Translations under genes and position numbers: made by a program | Part shown: in pieces, positions 17,511 to 25,408 of the stretch | Numbering within the stretch: position 1 is the stretch's first letter | Layout: every line of letters starts with the position of its first letter | Notes under the pieces: model-generated | The model's database searches: none | Seen by the model: the letters and a program-made list of their open reading frames with translations, nothing else | What the model was told of the DNA's origin: nothing | Assembly (NCBI RefSeq): GCF_017814975.1 | Contig: NZ_JAGIQA010000018.1 | Coordinates: 1-64,000, forward strand | Direction of reading: 5' to 3' | Length of the DNA: 64,000 bases | Source: Cupriavidus consociatus | GTDB taxonomy: Bacteria; Pseudomonadota; Gammaproteobacteria; Burkholderiales; Burkholderiaceae

Positions 17511-18010
17511 GGCGAGATCAGGCCGTTCTTGAGCCTGCCGAGTAGTCGGAACAGCGCGCGCCGGTCGGTTTCGGCCAGCCCCGCGAACAGTTGCCCGATC
17601 CAATCCTCGTGCGCGCGCGCCATGCGCGAGAACGCCGCGCGTCCGGCGGGCGTCAGGCGGATCAGGTAGGCGCGGCGGTCGGTTGGCAGCGCCTCGCGCG
17701 AGACCAGCCCTTCCTGCTGCAGCTGATCGGTGATGCCGGTGACATTGCCGCCCGTGACCATCATGCGGCGCGACAGCTCGCCCATCTTCAGCCCTTCGGG
17801 GTGGCGGTCGAGCTGGGCCATCAGGTCGAAGCGCGGCAGCGTGCAGGCAAATTCCTGCCGCAGCCGCGAGCGGATGTCGCCTTCGATCAGGTTGGTGCAG
17901 GTCAGCAGCCGCAGCCACAGCCGCAGGTCTTCGTGCTCGGTCTGGTCGGCACGGGTTTCAAGGTCGACCGGCGCGTTCTCGGCGCCGGCGGCAGGGGACA
18001 GGTTTGGCAT
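17507..18010 (-). CDS. MarR family transcriptional regulator
   Basis: About 167 residues from ATG 18010. The winged helix (about 55-125) shows LPRFDLMAQLDRHPEGLKMGELSRRMMVTGGNVTGITDQLQQEGLVSR and the wing TDRRAYLIRLTPAGR, typical of MarR. In-frame ATGs also exist at 18064 and 18082. I prefer 18010 because an inverted repeat overlapping a -10-like box (18083-18099) lies upstream and would place transcription start near 18087. The regulator probably represses its own operon, which includes the glycine-rich lipoprotein. The ligand is unknown. Confidence 0.85.
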   Translation of the reverse strand: MPNLSPAAGAENAPVDLETRADQTEHEDLRLWLRLLTCTNLIEGDIRSRLRQEFACTLPRFDLMAQLDRHPEGLKMGELSRRMMVTGGNVTGITDQLQQEGLVSREALPTDRRAYLIRLTPAGRAAFSRMARAHEDWIGQLFAGLAETDRRALFRLLGRLKNGLISP

Positions 18011-18082
18011 CTTCAGTGCAACGGTGCGCGGGTGTGCGGCGAACGCCGCCAGCGGCTGCCTCATCGGGCCGGCAGCCAACAT

Positions 18083-18094
18083 TTGATGCCTCAA
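18083..18094. promoter_or_regulatory. Probable MarR operator overlapping a -10 box
   Basis: TTGA-TGCC-TCAA is a perfect 4-bp core inverted repeat. Extended, it reads imperfectly as ATACTTGA / TCAAAT on the minus strand, the shape common among MarR operators. On the minus strand TATACT (18099 to 18094) can be the -10 box, so protein bound here would block polymerase. No good -35 is seen. Confidence 0.55.
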
Positions 18095-18142
18095 GTATAT
18101 GCGCGATGCGGACGGTCGCCCCTGCCGGCGATCAAGGCGCCG

Positions 18143-19144
18143 TCAATCGACCTTGGCGCCCGAATCCTTGACCACCTTGGCCCATTTGGTGGTTTCGGCG
18201 CGGATCAGCGCGGCGAACTGCTCCGGCGTGTTGCCGACAGGTTCGGCACCCTGTGCCTGCAGGCGTTCGCGTACCGCGGGAGCGCCGAGCGCCTTGGCCA
18301 CTTCCTGCTGGATGCGGTGGACGATTTCCGGCGGTGTCCCGGCGGGTGCCAGCATGCCGAACCAGGAGCTGGCCTCGTACTGCGGCAGGCCGGCCGCCTG
18401 CGCGATGGTCGGCACGCCCGGCAGTGCCGGCGAGGGTTTGGCGCTGGTCACGGCCAGCGCCTTGAGCTTGCCGGCCTTGATCAGCGCCATCGACGAGGGC
18501 AGGTTGTCGAACATCACCTGCATGGTGCCGCCGGTCAGGTCGGTCAGCGCCGGCCCGCTGCCCTTGTACGGGAAATGGACCATGAAGGTCTTGGTCTGCG
18601 TCTTGAACAGCTCGCCGGCCAGGTGGATCGAGGTGCCGTTGCCGCTGGAAGCCATGTTCAGCTTGCCCGGGTTGGCACGCGCGTAGGCGATCAGGTCCTT
18701 GACGCTGTCGATCTTGTTCTGCTGCGCGAAGGCCGGGTTGACCACCAGCACGTTCGGCACCGCCGCCACTTCGGTGATGGGTGCAAAGTCCTTGATGGGG
18801 TCGAACGGCAGCTTTCCGTACAGCGACTGGTTGATGCCGTGAGTGCCGACCGTGCCCATCAGCAGCGTATAGCCGTCCGGCGCCGCCTTGGCGACGATAT
18901 CGGCGCCGATATTGCCGCCCGCGCCGGGTTTGTTGTCCACCACCACGTTCCAGCCAGGCAGCTTGGCCAGCTCCGCGGCGACGGCGCGGGCCAGGATATC
19001 GGTGGTGCCGCCTGCGGCAAACGGGACGACCAGCCGGACCGGCTTGGACGGATACGGATCGGCGGCCAGCGCCGCGGGACTGGCGAGCGCGGCAAGGCTG
19101 CCGGACAGCAACAGCGCGACGACGCGCCGGCGAATGGGTTGCAT
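18143..19144 (-). CDS. Tripartite tricarboxylate transporter receptor protein (Bug/TctC family)
   Basis: A 333-residue periplasmic binding protein. The signal peptide ends at [22 protein letters not shown]. The motif [19 protein letters not shown] is the hallmark of Bug proteins, which bind carboxylates or other small acids by a closing two-lobe fold. The start ATG 19144 is set by an AGGAGA ribosome site six bases before it. No TctA/TctB membrane genes are nearby, so it is one of the many orphan Bug receptors of Burkholderiales. Some of these act in sensing rather than uptake. The ligand is unknown. Confidence 0.92.
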   Translation of the reverse strand: MQPIRRRVVALLLSGSLAALASPAALAADPYPSKPVRLVVPFAAGGTTDILARAVAAELAKLPGWNVVVDNKPGAGGNIGADIVAKAAPDGYTLLMGTVGTHGINQSLYGKLPFDPIKDFAPITEVAAVPNVLVVNPAFAQQNKIDSVKDLIAYARANPGKLNMASSGNGTSIHLAGELFKTQTKTFMVHFPYKGSGPALTDLTGGTMQVMFDNLPSSMALIKAGKLKALAVTSAKPSPALPGVPTIAQAAGLPQYEASSWFGMLAPAGTPPEIVHRIQQEVAKALGAPAVRERLQAQGAEPVGNTPEQFAALIRAETTKWAKVVKDSGAKVD

Positions 19145-19265
19145 GCGTGGTCTCCTGATATCGCCGCCTCGTGTCGCCGGGCGGTGGCATGTGCATTCTA
19201 GTTGGCCGCAATCGGCACGCCGATGGGGTGATGCCCTAAGCGCAAGGCGCCGCTCGCCGCCCATG

Positions 19266-19291
19266 AAAAAAGGCACCCGCAGGTGCCTTTT
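19266..19291 (-). terminator. Terminator after the porin gene
   Basis: AAAAGGCACC / GGTGCCTTTT, a 10-bp inverted repeat with a 4-base loop. It gives a T run on the minus strand 27 bases after the porin stop. Confidence 0.82.
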
Positions 19292-19317
19292 GAACGATCG
19301 GCCGGCGAGGCTGGCGA

Positions 19318-20451
19318 TCAGAACTTGTGGCGGATGCCCAGGGCGACGCCGACCATCTTGTCTTCGCCGGTACCCAGGAAGTAGCCATTGGCGAAGCTGA
19401 TCGCCGAGGTGTCGAAGTTCAGGCCGGCGTTCTTCGAGAAGGCCGTGGTCAGGTACACGTCAGTACGCTTGGACAGGTTGTAGTCCGCGATAAACGAGAT
19501 CTGCCAGGGATTCTTGATGTTGTTGGTGGCGCCGGTGGCGGCCGGATTGAAGTTCTTGACGTCGTCGTAGTAGTACGCGAGCGTCAGGCCCAGTGCCGGG
19601 GTGACCTGGTAGTTGGCGCCGACCCAGTAGTAGTTGTCCTTCAGGATCGTATTTTCGTTCGGCGCCTTGCTCATGCCCCAGCGATAGCCGGCCATCAGCT
19701 TGGCCGGGCCAAAGGCATAGCTGGCAGCGACCGCGGCCTTCTTGAATTCCCCGGTGCTGCCGGCGGCGTTCAGGGTCGGGTTGTACTGGTCATAGGCGCC
19801 GCTGATGCCGAACGGGCCGGCTGCCCATGACACGCCTGCACCGTAGCCGGTATCGCGGCGGAACTGGCCCGGGACTTCGCCGCCGCCGGCGACGCCGTTG
19901 CCGAACGACCAGTGGGCGACCGCGGTTACCGGACCGAACTTGCCCGTGTACTTGGCCGTGTTGTCCGAGCGGAAGTTCAGGCCCAGTTGCGCCACCACCG
20001 GTTCATACTGGGTGGCATAGCCGGTCGGCGAGAAATTGGCCATCATGTCGAACAGCGAGGTGTACTGGCGGCCGAAGGTGAAGCGGCCAGCCTGGGCGCT
20101 TTCCAGACCGACATAAGCCTGGCGGCCGAACAGACGGCCGCCTTGCTGCAGACCACCATTGTCGAGGCCGAAACCGCTTTCCAGCACGAACAGCGCCTTC
20201 AGGCCGCTACCGAGGTCTTCCACGCCGCGCAGGCCCCAGCGCGAGCCGGACAGGCCGCCGGATGACATACGGAAGAGGTTTTCGGCCGGGCCGGTGGCAA
20301 AGCCGTTGGCGGACGACGGGATGACGCTCGACATATTGCTCACGTACTCGATGTTGGCATCCACCACACCGTAGAGCGTGACGCTCGATTGGGCCTGCGC
20401 CGCCCCAGTAAATGCGCCAAGCGCTGCCAGCGCCAGAAGCGATTTCTTCAT
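19318..20451 (-). CDS. Outer-membrane porin (Gram-negative porin, Burkholderiales type)
   Basis: A 377-residue trimeric beta-barrel porin. A signal peptide ends near residue 20 ([14 protein letters not shown]). The mature N-terminus [18 protein letters not shown] and the segment [25 protein letters not shown] are the standard porin_4/Omp32 pattern. The last strand ends in a terminal Phe (GIRHKF), the BAM recognition signal. It lets small hydrophilic and usually anionic solutes across the outer membrane. The start has GGAGAT upstream. The leader of more than 100 bases includes a 7-bp inverted repeat. Confidence 0.94.
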   Translation of the reverse strand: MKKSLLALAALGAFTGAAQAQSSVTLYGVVDANIEYVSNMSSVIPSSANGFATGPAENLFRMSSGGLSGSRWGLRGVEDLGSGLKALFVLESGFGLDNGGLQQGGRLFGRQAYVGLESAQAGRFTFGRQYTSLFDMMANFSPTGYATQYEPVVAQLGLNFRSDNTAKYTGKFGPVTAVAHWSFGNGVAGGGEVPGQFRRDTGYGAGVSWAAGPFGISGAYDQYNPTLNAAGSTGEFKKAAVAASYAFGPAKLMAGYRWGMSKAPNENTILKDNYYWVGANYQVTPALGLTLAYYYDDVKNFNPAATGATNNIKNPWQISFIADYNLSKRTDVYLTTAFSKNAGLNFDTSAISFANGYFLGTGEDKMVGVALGIRHKF

Positions 20452-20789
20452 GCTCGTTGATCTCCACTGTAAGAATTATTGGTGACGAGCCCGGGGGAAC
20501 CTCCTGTTGGTCTCCATCCCCCATGCGTCAAACTTCCTTGGAAGTTGCGAAGTACTGTAACAAACAACTTTTCGTTCACCATTCGGGCGCAACCCCCTTG
20601 TCTGGTTTTAACAACTCAGGGTTTCTGACTAGCGGGCCGCATCAATACAAGGCGTGGCGCGGGATGGCGAGAATTAGAGGCAAGCTACAATGCGGGTAAT
20701 CCCGATGCGGTCGCAGGTGGGCCGCGCTGCCGCGCGTACCCCACCATGGCGGGGCCTCGGGAGCAAGAAGATCAATCCGCTTGCGCGAC
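20452..20789. other. Divergent intergenic region, porin / coq7
   Basis: A region of 338 bases, clearly more AT-rich than its surroundings between about 20530 and 20640. It contains the inverted repeat AACTTCC-TT-GGAAGTT (20531-20546) in the porin leader. A TACAAT box (20686-20691) could serve coq7, but no matching -35 is convincing. Confidence 0.6.
20531..20546. repeat. Inverted repeat in the porin leader
   Basis: AACTTCC and GGAAGTT form a perfect 7-bp inverted repeat around TT, 80 bases upstream of the porin start codon. It could be an operator or an RNA hairpin; the two-base loop favours a DNA site. Confidence 0.55.
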
Positions 20790-21413
20790 ATGGACACCCT
20801 GATCAAAGAATTCGACGTGGCACTGCGCGCCATTGCCGGGGCAACCCGCTCCGCGCGCGCCAACCCGGCCGACCAACTGGCGCCGGACACCGAACAGATG
20901 AGCGCCGACGAGCGGCACCACGTGGCCGGCCTGATGCGCATCAACCATGTCGGCGAGGTTTGCGCCCAGGCCCTGTACCAGGCGCAGAAACTGACCGCGC
21001 GCAACGCGACAGTGCGCGCGCAGATGGATGCCGCCGCGCGCGAGGAAGAAGACCACCTGGCCTGGTGCGCCGAGCGCCTGCGCGAACTGGGTTCGCGGCC
21101 GAGCCTGCTGAATCCGCTGTGGTATGCCGGCGCGTTCGCGATCGGCTGGGTCGCAGGCCGCGCTGGCGACAAGATCAGCCTCGGCTTCGTGGCCGAGACC
21201 GAGCGCCAGGTCGAGCACCATCTCGGCGGCCACCTGGACCGCCTGCCTGAAGCGGACGGCCGCTCGCGCGCCATCCTGGAGCAGATGCGCGACGACGAGA
21301 TCCGCCATGGCGATGCCGCCCGCGATGCCGGCGGCATCCCGCTGCCCGCGCCGGTGCGTGCGCTGATGCGCGGCGCCTCGCGCGTGATGACCACCGCGGC
21401 CTACCGCATCTGA
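20790..21413 (+). CDS. coq7: 2-nonaprenyl-3-methyl-6-methoxy-1,4-benzoquinol hydroxylase (Coq7)
   Basis: A 207-residue di-iron hydroxylase for the last ring hydroxylation of ubiquinone synthesis. Carboxylate/histidine motifs of the ferritin-like bundle are visible: [27 protein letters not shown] and the paired [14 protein letters not shown] near the C-terminus. The length is usual for betaproteobacterial Coq7, which carry a short N-terminal extension. ATG 20790 (MDTLIKEFD) is preferred to a TTG nine bases earlier. It lies alone between the divergent porin gene and the dcw promoter region. Confidence 0.93.
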   Translation: MDTLIKEFDVALRAIAGATRSARANPADQLAPDTEQMSADERHHVAGLMRINHVGEVCAQALYQAQKLTARNATVRAQMDAAAREEEDHLAWCAERLRELGSRPSLLNPLWYAGAFAIGWVAGRAGDKISLGFVAETERQVEHHLGGHLDRLPEADGRSRAILEQMRDDEIRHGDAARDAGGIPLPAPVRALMRGASRVMTTAAYRI

Positions 21414-21698
21414 AGCGCGGCGTCGGTGCGCCCGGCCTCATGGCCGCGCGCCGGCGGTGGTCCGCCCGCCCTTGATTTTCCGATGCTGGCGGGCGATTGT
21501 TGTATCCTTCCCTCGGGTTGCGGGACAGTCGTTCCCGCCGCCGCCGGCAGTTCTCCTCCCGCAGTTCTCAGGTGGTTTCTCTGCTTTCCTCCCTAAGATC
21601 TTCATTTCATTAAGGATTCACTTTCACGGTGCGTGAAGTGTGCGCGCTAAGTCATTGTTCTGATTCGAAAAATCTCGTTTGCTGCCCTGCAGCGAGCC
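21414..21698. other. Intergenic region between coq7 and the dcw promoter
   Basis: The first half is GC-rich and without clear structure. From about 21590 the sequence turns AT-rich as it approaches the mraZ promoter. I see no coding signal and no obvious T-run terminator after coq7. Confidence 0.5.
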
Positions 21699-21727
21699 TT
21701 GACCGCCCAAATCGCTTCCTCTAAAGT
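21699..21727 (+). promoter_or_regulatory. Main dcw (mraZ) promoter, sigma-70 type
   Basis: TTGACC (21699-21704), a 17-base spacer, then TAAAGT (21722-21727). It is the best -35/-10 pair in the area and lies ahead of mraZ, the first gene of the division and cell-wall cluster. Transcription would start near 21734, giving a leader of about 136 bases. Confidence 0.7.
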
Positions 21728-21761
21728 GGGAAATAGTGTGAGGAAGTGTATTTTTGTGTGA
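21724..21761 (+). promoter_or_regulatory. MraZ operator: four GTG repeats at 10-bp spacing
   Basis: AGTGGG, AGTGTG, AGTGTA and TGTGTG place GTG at 21726, 21736, 21746 and 21756, a strict 10-bp period. MraZ is known to bind short GTG-containing direct repeats at 10-bp spacing ahead of its own gene in E. coli and mollicutes. Here the first repeat overlaps the -10 box and the others cover the start site, as an autorepressor would need. Confidence 0.7.
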
Positions 21762-21869
21762 AATTGCGAACCGACCGTGGGATGATTTCGCCACAGTCGG
21801 AAACAAAGGGATTCACGCGATTGCCAGCCGCCAGGGGGCACCGGCAGCGGGCAGGGACCGGGAGCGAGC

Positions 21870-22298
21870 TTGTTTCAGGGAGCATCGGCGCTGTCGCTGG
21901 ATGCCAAGGGGCGGATGTCCATTCCGTCCAGGCACCGCGAGGCGCTGCAACAGCAGGCCGAGGGCCGGGTGACGCTGACCAAGCACCCGGATGGCTGTCT
22001 GCTGCTGTTTCCCCGGCCCGAGTGGGAGACCTTCCGCACGCGCATTGCAGCGCTGCCGATGGATGCGCACTGGTGGAAGCGCATCTTCCTGGGCAACGCC
22101 GCCGACGTGGAAATGGACGGCGCAGGCCGGGTGCTGATCGCACCGGAGCTGCGCAGTGCCGCCATGCTCGACAAGGAAGTCATGCTGCTCGGCATGGGCA
22201 GCCATTTCGAAGTGTGGGATGCCGCGACCTACGCCGCCAAGGAACAGCAGGCGATGGCGCAAGGCATGCCCGAAGCATTGAAAAATTTCTCTTTCTGA
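21870..22298 (+). CDS. mraZ: Transcriptional regulator MraZ
   Basis: A 142-residue DNA-binding protein made of two SpoVT/AbrB-like (swapped-hairpin) repeats. The first opens with [22 protein letters not shown], the second with [22 protein letters not shown]; both carry the DxxGR motif. It forms rings that bind GTG repeats upstream of the operon and represses it in E. coli. The start is TTG 21870, preceded by GGGAG, and the family N-terminus MFQG follows at once. It is the first gene of the dcw cluster and lies seven bases before rsmH. Confidence 0.94.
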   Translation: MFQGASALSLDAKGRMSIPSRHREALQQQAEGRVTLTKHPDGCLLLFPRPEWETFRTRIAALPMDAHWWKRIFLGNAADVEMDGAGRVLIAPELRSAAMLDKEVMLLGMGSHFEVWDAATYAAKEQQAMAQGMPEALKNFSF

Positions 22299-22305
22299 AG
22301 AGGTC

Positions 22306-23295
22306 ATGAGTCCTACCGGAACGCCGGCAACCCCCGCCTTGCGCCATCGCACCGTGCTGCTGGACGAGGCCGTCGACGCCCTGGTCTGGCGCCCGGGCGG
22401 CGTCTACGTGGACGGCACCTTCGGCAGGGGAGGGCACAGCCGGGCGGTACTGGCCCGGCTGGGGCCAGACGGGGCCCTGGTCGCGTTCGACAAGGACCCA
22501 GCAGCAATCGCAGAAGCGGGCACCATCGGGGATGCCCGCTTCTCCATTGAGCACGCCAGCTTTGCGGACATGGCAGAGCGCCTGGCCGGGCGCGGCCACG
22601 TGGCCGGCGTGCTGCTCGACCTGGGGATCAGCTCGCCCCAGATCGATGAGGCGGCGAGGGGGTTTTCCTTTCGTTTCGAGGGCCCGCTGGACATGCGCAT
22701 GGACACCACGCGCGGCATCACCGCCGCGCAGTGGCTGGCGCAGGCGGATGAGCAGGACATTGCCAGGGTGATACGAGACTATGGGGAAGAACGGTTTGCT
22801 GTACAGATTGCAAAGGCGATTGTTGCTCGCCGGCGCGAACCCGGCGATGGCGGACCCATCGCCACTACTGCCGACCTTGCCGCGCTCGTGGCGAAAGCCG
22901 TCAAAACACGCGAGAAGGGCCAGGACCCTGCGACCCGCACCTTTCAGGCTCTACGGATTCACGTCAATCAAGAGCTTGAGGACCTCGAAAGAGGGCTGAA
23001 GGCGGCTTATGACCTGCTGCAGGTAGGGGGACGCCTGGTGGTGATCAGCTTCCATTCGCTGGAGGACCGCATCGTCAAGCGGTTCATGGCGGCGCACGCC
23101 CGTCCCCAGCAGGACGCCGATCCGGCCCTGCGCCGCGCGCCGCTGCGCGCGGCCGACCTGCCGCAACCCACGCTGCGCCTGCTTGGACGCTTCAAGCCCG
23201 GCGCCGAAGAGATCGCCGCCAACCCGCGCGCGCGCTCGGCCGTGATGCGCGTGGCCGAGAAACTGGCTCCGGCCGGTGGAGGCGTGCGCGCATGA
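22306..23295 (+). CDS. rsmH: 16S rRNA (cytosine-1402-N4)-methyltransferase
   Basis: A 329-residue SAM-dependent enzyme (formerly MraW) that methylates N4 of C1402 in the ribosomal P site. Visible are [15 protein letters not shown], the SAM loop [33 protein letters not shown] and the C-terminal [21 protein letters not shown] supports the start. It is second in the dcw cluster, and its stop overlaps the ftsL start (ATGA). Confidence 0.95.
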   Translation: MSPTGTPATPALRHRTVLLDEAVDALVWRPGGVYVDGTFGRGGHSRAVLARLGPDGALVAFDKDPAAIAEAGTIGDARFSIEHASFADMAERLAGRGHVAGVLLDLGISSPQIDEAARGFSFRFEGPLDMRMDTTRGITAAQWLAQADEQDIARVIRDYGEERFAVQIAKAIVARRREPGDGGPIATTADLAALVAKAVKTREKGQDPATRTFQALRIHVNQELEDLERGLKAAYDLLQVGGRLVVISFHSLEDRIVKRFMAAHARPQQDADPALRRAPLRAADLPQPTLRLLGRFKPGAEEIAANPRARSAVMRVAEKLAPAGGGVRA

Positions 23296-23606
23296 ACCGC
23301 CTGACCTTCTTCCTGCTGGCCGCGCTGATCCTGTGCGCACTCTCGCTGGTGAGCGCGCAGCACCAGGCGCGCACGCTGTTCGTGGCGCTGGAGCGGGCAC
23401 AGGCAGAAGAGCGCCAGCTCGACATCGACTGGGCGCGCCTGCAGTACCAGCAGAGCTCGCTCGGCAAGAGCGCGCGCATCGCCGATGCCGCGCGCGCCCA
23501 GCTGAGGATGGCACCGGCCAACCCCGGCAAGACACAGTACCTGTCGGGCATCGTGCTGCCGCCGGCGCAGCCCGCGCCGGCCAGCGAGGCGGAGGCGCGC
23601 CAATGA
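23292..23606 (+). CDS. ftsL: Cell division protein FtsL
   Basis: A 104-residue bitopic protein with a membrane helix at the very N-terminus (about 3-20, [18 protein letters not shown]). A periplasmic helical segment rich in Glu/Gln/Arg suits the coiled coil formed with FtsB in the FtsQLB complex. The sequence is weakly conserved, as is normal. Identity rests on size, topology and position between rsmH and ftsI. ATGA overlaps at both ends couple its translation to its neighbours. Confidence 0.9.
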   Translation: MNRLTFFLLAALILCALSLVSAQHQARTLFVALERAQAEERQLDIDWARLQYQQSSLGKSARIADAARAQLRMAPANPGKTQYLSGIVLPPAQPAPASEAEARQ

Positions 23607-25408
23607 GCATGGCCAGACCCAACCCGCCCGGCCGCAACGGCAGCGGCACTCCGTCGCGCCCGCGCAGCGGCCAGTTCTCGGCCAGCCCGGTGCTGGGGCT
23701 GCGCCTGCCGATGTGGCGCTCCAAGCTGGTGGTGTTCCTGATGTTCGCGGCCTTTGTCGCGCTGGCGCTGCGCGCCGCATGGATCCAGGGTCCGGGCAAC
23801 CAGTTCTACGAGGCCGAGGGCAAGAAGCGCTTCCAGCGCACGCTGGAGCTGCCGGCCACGCGCGGCAAGATTCTCGACCGCAACGGCCTGGTGCTGGCCA
23901 CCAGCCTGCCGGTCAAGGCGATCTGGGCGGTGCCAGAGGACGTGCCCAACCAGGTCGAGCTGGCCAAGATCCGCCAGCTGGCCAGGCTGCTGGGCATGTC
24001 CGAGAAAGACCTCGGCAAGAAGCTGTCGGAGGACAAGGGCTTTGTCTACCTGAAGCGCCAGGTGCTGCCCGACGTCGCCGACAAGATCGCCGCGCTCAAA
24101 ATCGACGGCATCCACCAGACCCGCGAGTACAAGCGCTTCTACCCGGAGGGGGAGGCGATGGCGCATATCGTCGGCTTCACCAACGTCGAGGACCGCGGCC
24201 AGGAAGGCGTGGAGCTGGCGCGCGAGACCGGGCTGGCCGGCCGTCCCGGTGCGCGCCAGGTGATCAAGGACCGCCTCGGCCGCGTGGTCGAGGACATCGG
24301 CATCCTGAAGACCCCGCGCGACGGCGAGGACATCCAGCTGTCGATCGACGCCAAGATTCAGTACCTGGCCTACAACGAACTCAAGGCCGTGGTCGACAAG
24401 CACAAGGCCAAGGCCGCCAGCGCGGTGGTGCTCGACGCCCAGACCGGCGAGGTGCTGGCGCTGGCTAACTGGCCTACCTACAACCCCAACGACCGCACCC
24501 GACTGTCCGGCGAGCAGCTGCGCAACCGCGTGCTGACCGACACCTTCGAACCCGGCTCGATGATGAAGCCGATCACGGTGGGGCTGGCGCTGCAGCTCAG
24601 GCGCGTGACGCCGTCGACGGTGATCACCACCACCGGCAAGTACCAGTTCGAAGGCGCCACCATCACCGATACCCACAACTACGGCGCGCTCACCGTCACC
24701 GGCGTGATACAGAAGTCGTCCAACATCGGCACGACCAAGATCGCGATGCTGATGAAGCCGCAGGAGATGTGGGACATGTACACCAGCATCGGCCTGGGCC
24801 AGGCGCCCAAGATCGGCTTCCCCGGCGCGGTGGCGGGGCGTGTGCGTCCGTTCAAGAGCTGGCGTCCGATCGAGCAGGCCACCATGTCGTACGGCTACGG
24901 CCTGTCGGTGTCGCTGTTCCAGATGGCGCATGCCTACACCATCTTCGCGCACGACGGGGAACTGATCCCGGTCACCATGTTCCGCACCAACGGCCCGGCC
25001 ACCGGCGAGCGCATCCTGTCGCCGCAGGTGGCGCGCGACGTGCGCGCCATGATGGAAACCGTGACCGCGCCCGGCGGCACCGCGCCCGAGGCGCAGGTGA
25101 TGGGCTACCGCGTTGGCGGCAAGACCGGCACCGCCTACAAGCACGAAGGCCGCGGCTATAACCGCAGCAAGTACCGCGCCTCGTTCATCGGCCTGGCGCC
25201 GATGTCCAACCCGCGCATCATCGTCGCCGTCAGCGTCGACGAGCCCACCGCCGGCAGCCACTACGGCGGCCTGGTGGCCGGGCCGGCGTTCGCCGCCATC
25301 ACCGGCGGCACGCTGCGCGCACTGAATGTCCAGCCCGATTCGCCGATCCGCCAGCTGGTGGTCAGCGACAAGGTGCCCGAAAGCGAACCGTGGAGCGCGA
25401 CCCAATGA
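23603..25408 (+). CDS. ftsI: Peptidoglycan D,D-transpeptidase FtsI (PBP3)
   Basis: A 601-residue class B penicillin-binding protein that cross-links septal peptidoglycan. A cytoplasmic tail and a single membrane helix (about 38-55) are followed by the PBP dimer domain and the transpeptidase domain. All active-site motifs are present: Ser319-x-x-Lys322 (SMMK), Ser372-Ser-Asn374 and Lys507-Thr-Gly509. ATG 23603 overlaps the ftsL stop. It partners with FtsW, encoded further along the cluster. Confidence 0.95.
   Translation: MSMARPNPPGRNGSGTPSRPRSGQFSASPVLGLRLPMWRSKLVVFLMFAAFVALALRAAWIQGPGNQFYEAEGKKRFQRTLELPATRGKILDRNGLVLATSLPVKAIWAVPEDVPNQVELAKIRQLARLLGMSEKDLGKKLSEDKGFVYLKRQVLPDVADKIAALKIDGIHQTREYKRFYPEGEAMAHIVGFTNVEDRGQEGVELARETGLAGRPGARQVIKDRLGRVVEDIGILKTPRDGEDIQLSIDAKIQYLAYNELKAVVDKHKAKAASAVVLDAQTGEVLALANWPTYNPNDRTRLSGEQLRNRVLTDTFEPGSMMKPITVGLALQLRRVTPSTVITTTGKYQFEGATITDTHNYGALTVTGVIQKSSNIGTTKIAMLMKPQEMWDMYTSIGLGQAPKIGFPGAVAGRVRPFKSWRPIEQATMSYGYGLSVSLFQMAHAYTIFAHDGELIPVTMFRTNGPATGERILSPQVARDVRAMMETVTAPGGTAPEAQVMGYRVGGKTGTAYKHEGRGYNRSKYRASFIGLAPMSNPRIIVAVSVDEPTAGSHYGGLVAGPAFAAITGGTLRALNVQPDSPIRQLVVSDKVPESEPWSATQ

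Noticed and set aside
23192-25405. Long minus-strand frame opposite ftsI, with similar ones opposite murC (32346-34898), ftsZ (38163-40436), the molybdoenzyme (10945-13281) and the ABC operon (3666-7566)
   Set aside because: All mirror well-supported genes, lack recognisable motifs and start sites, and show the same biased composition.
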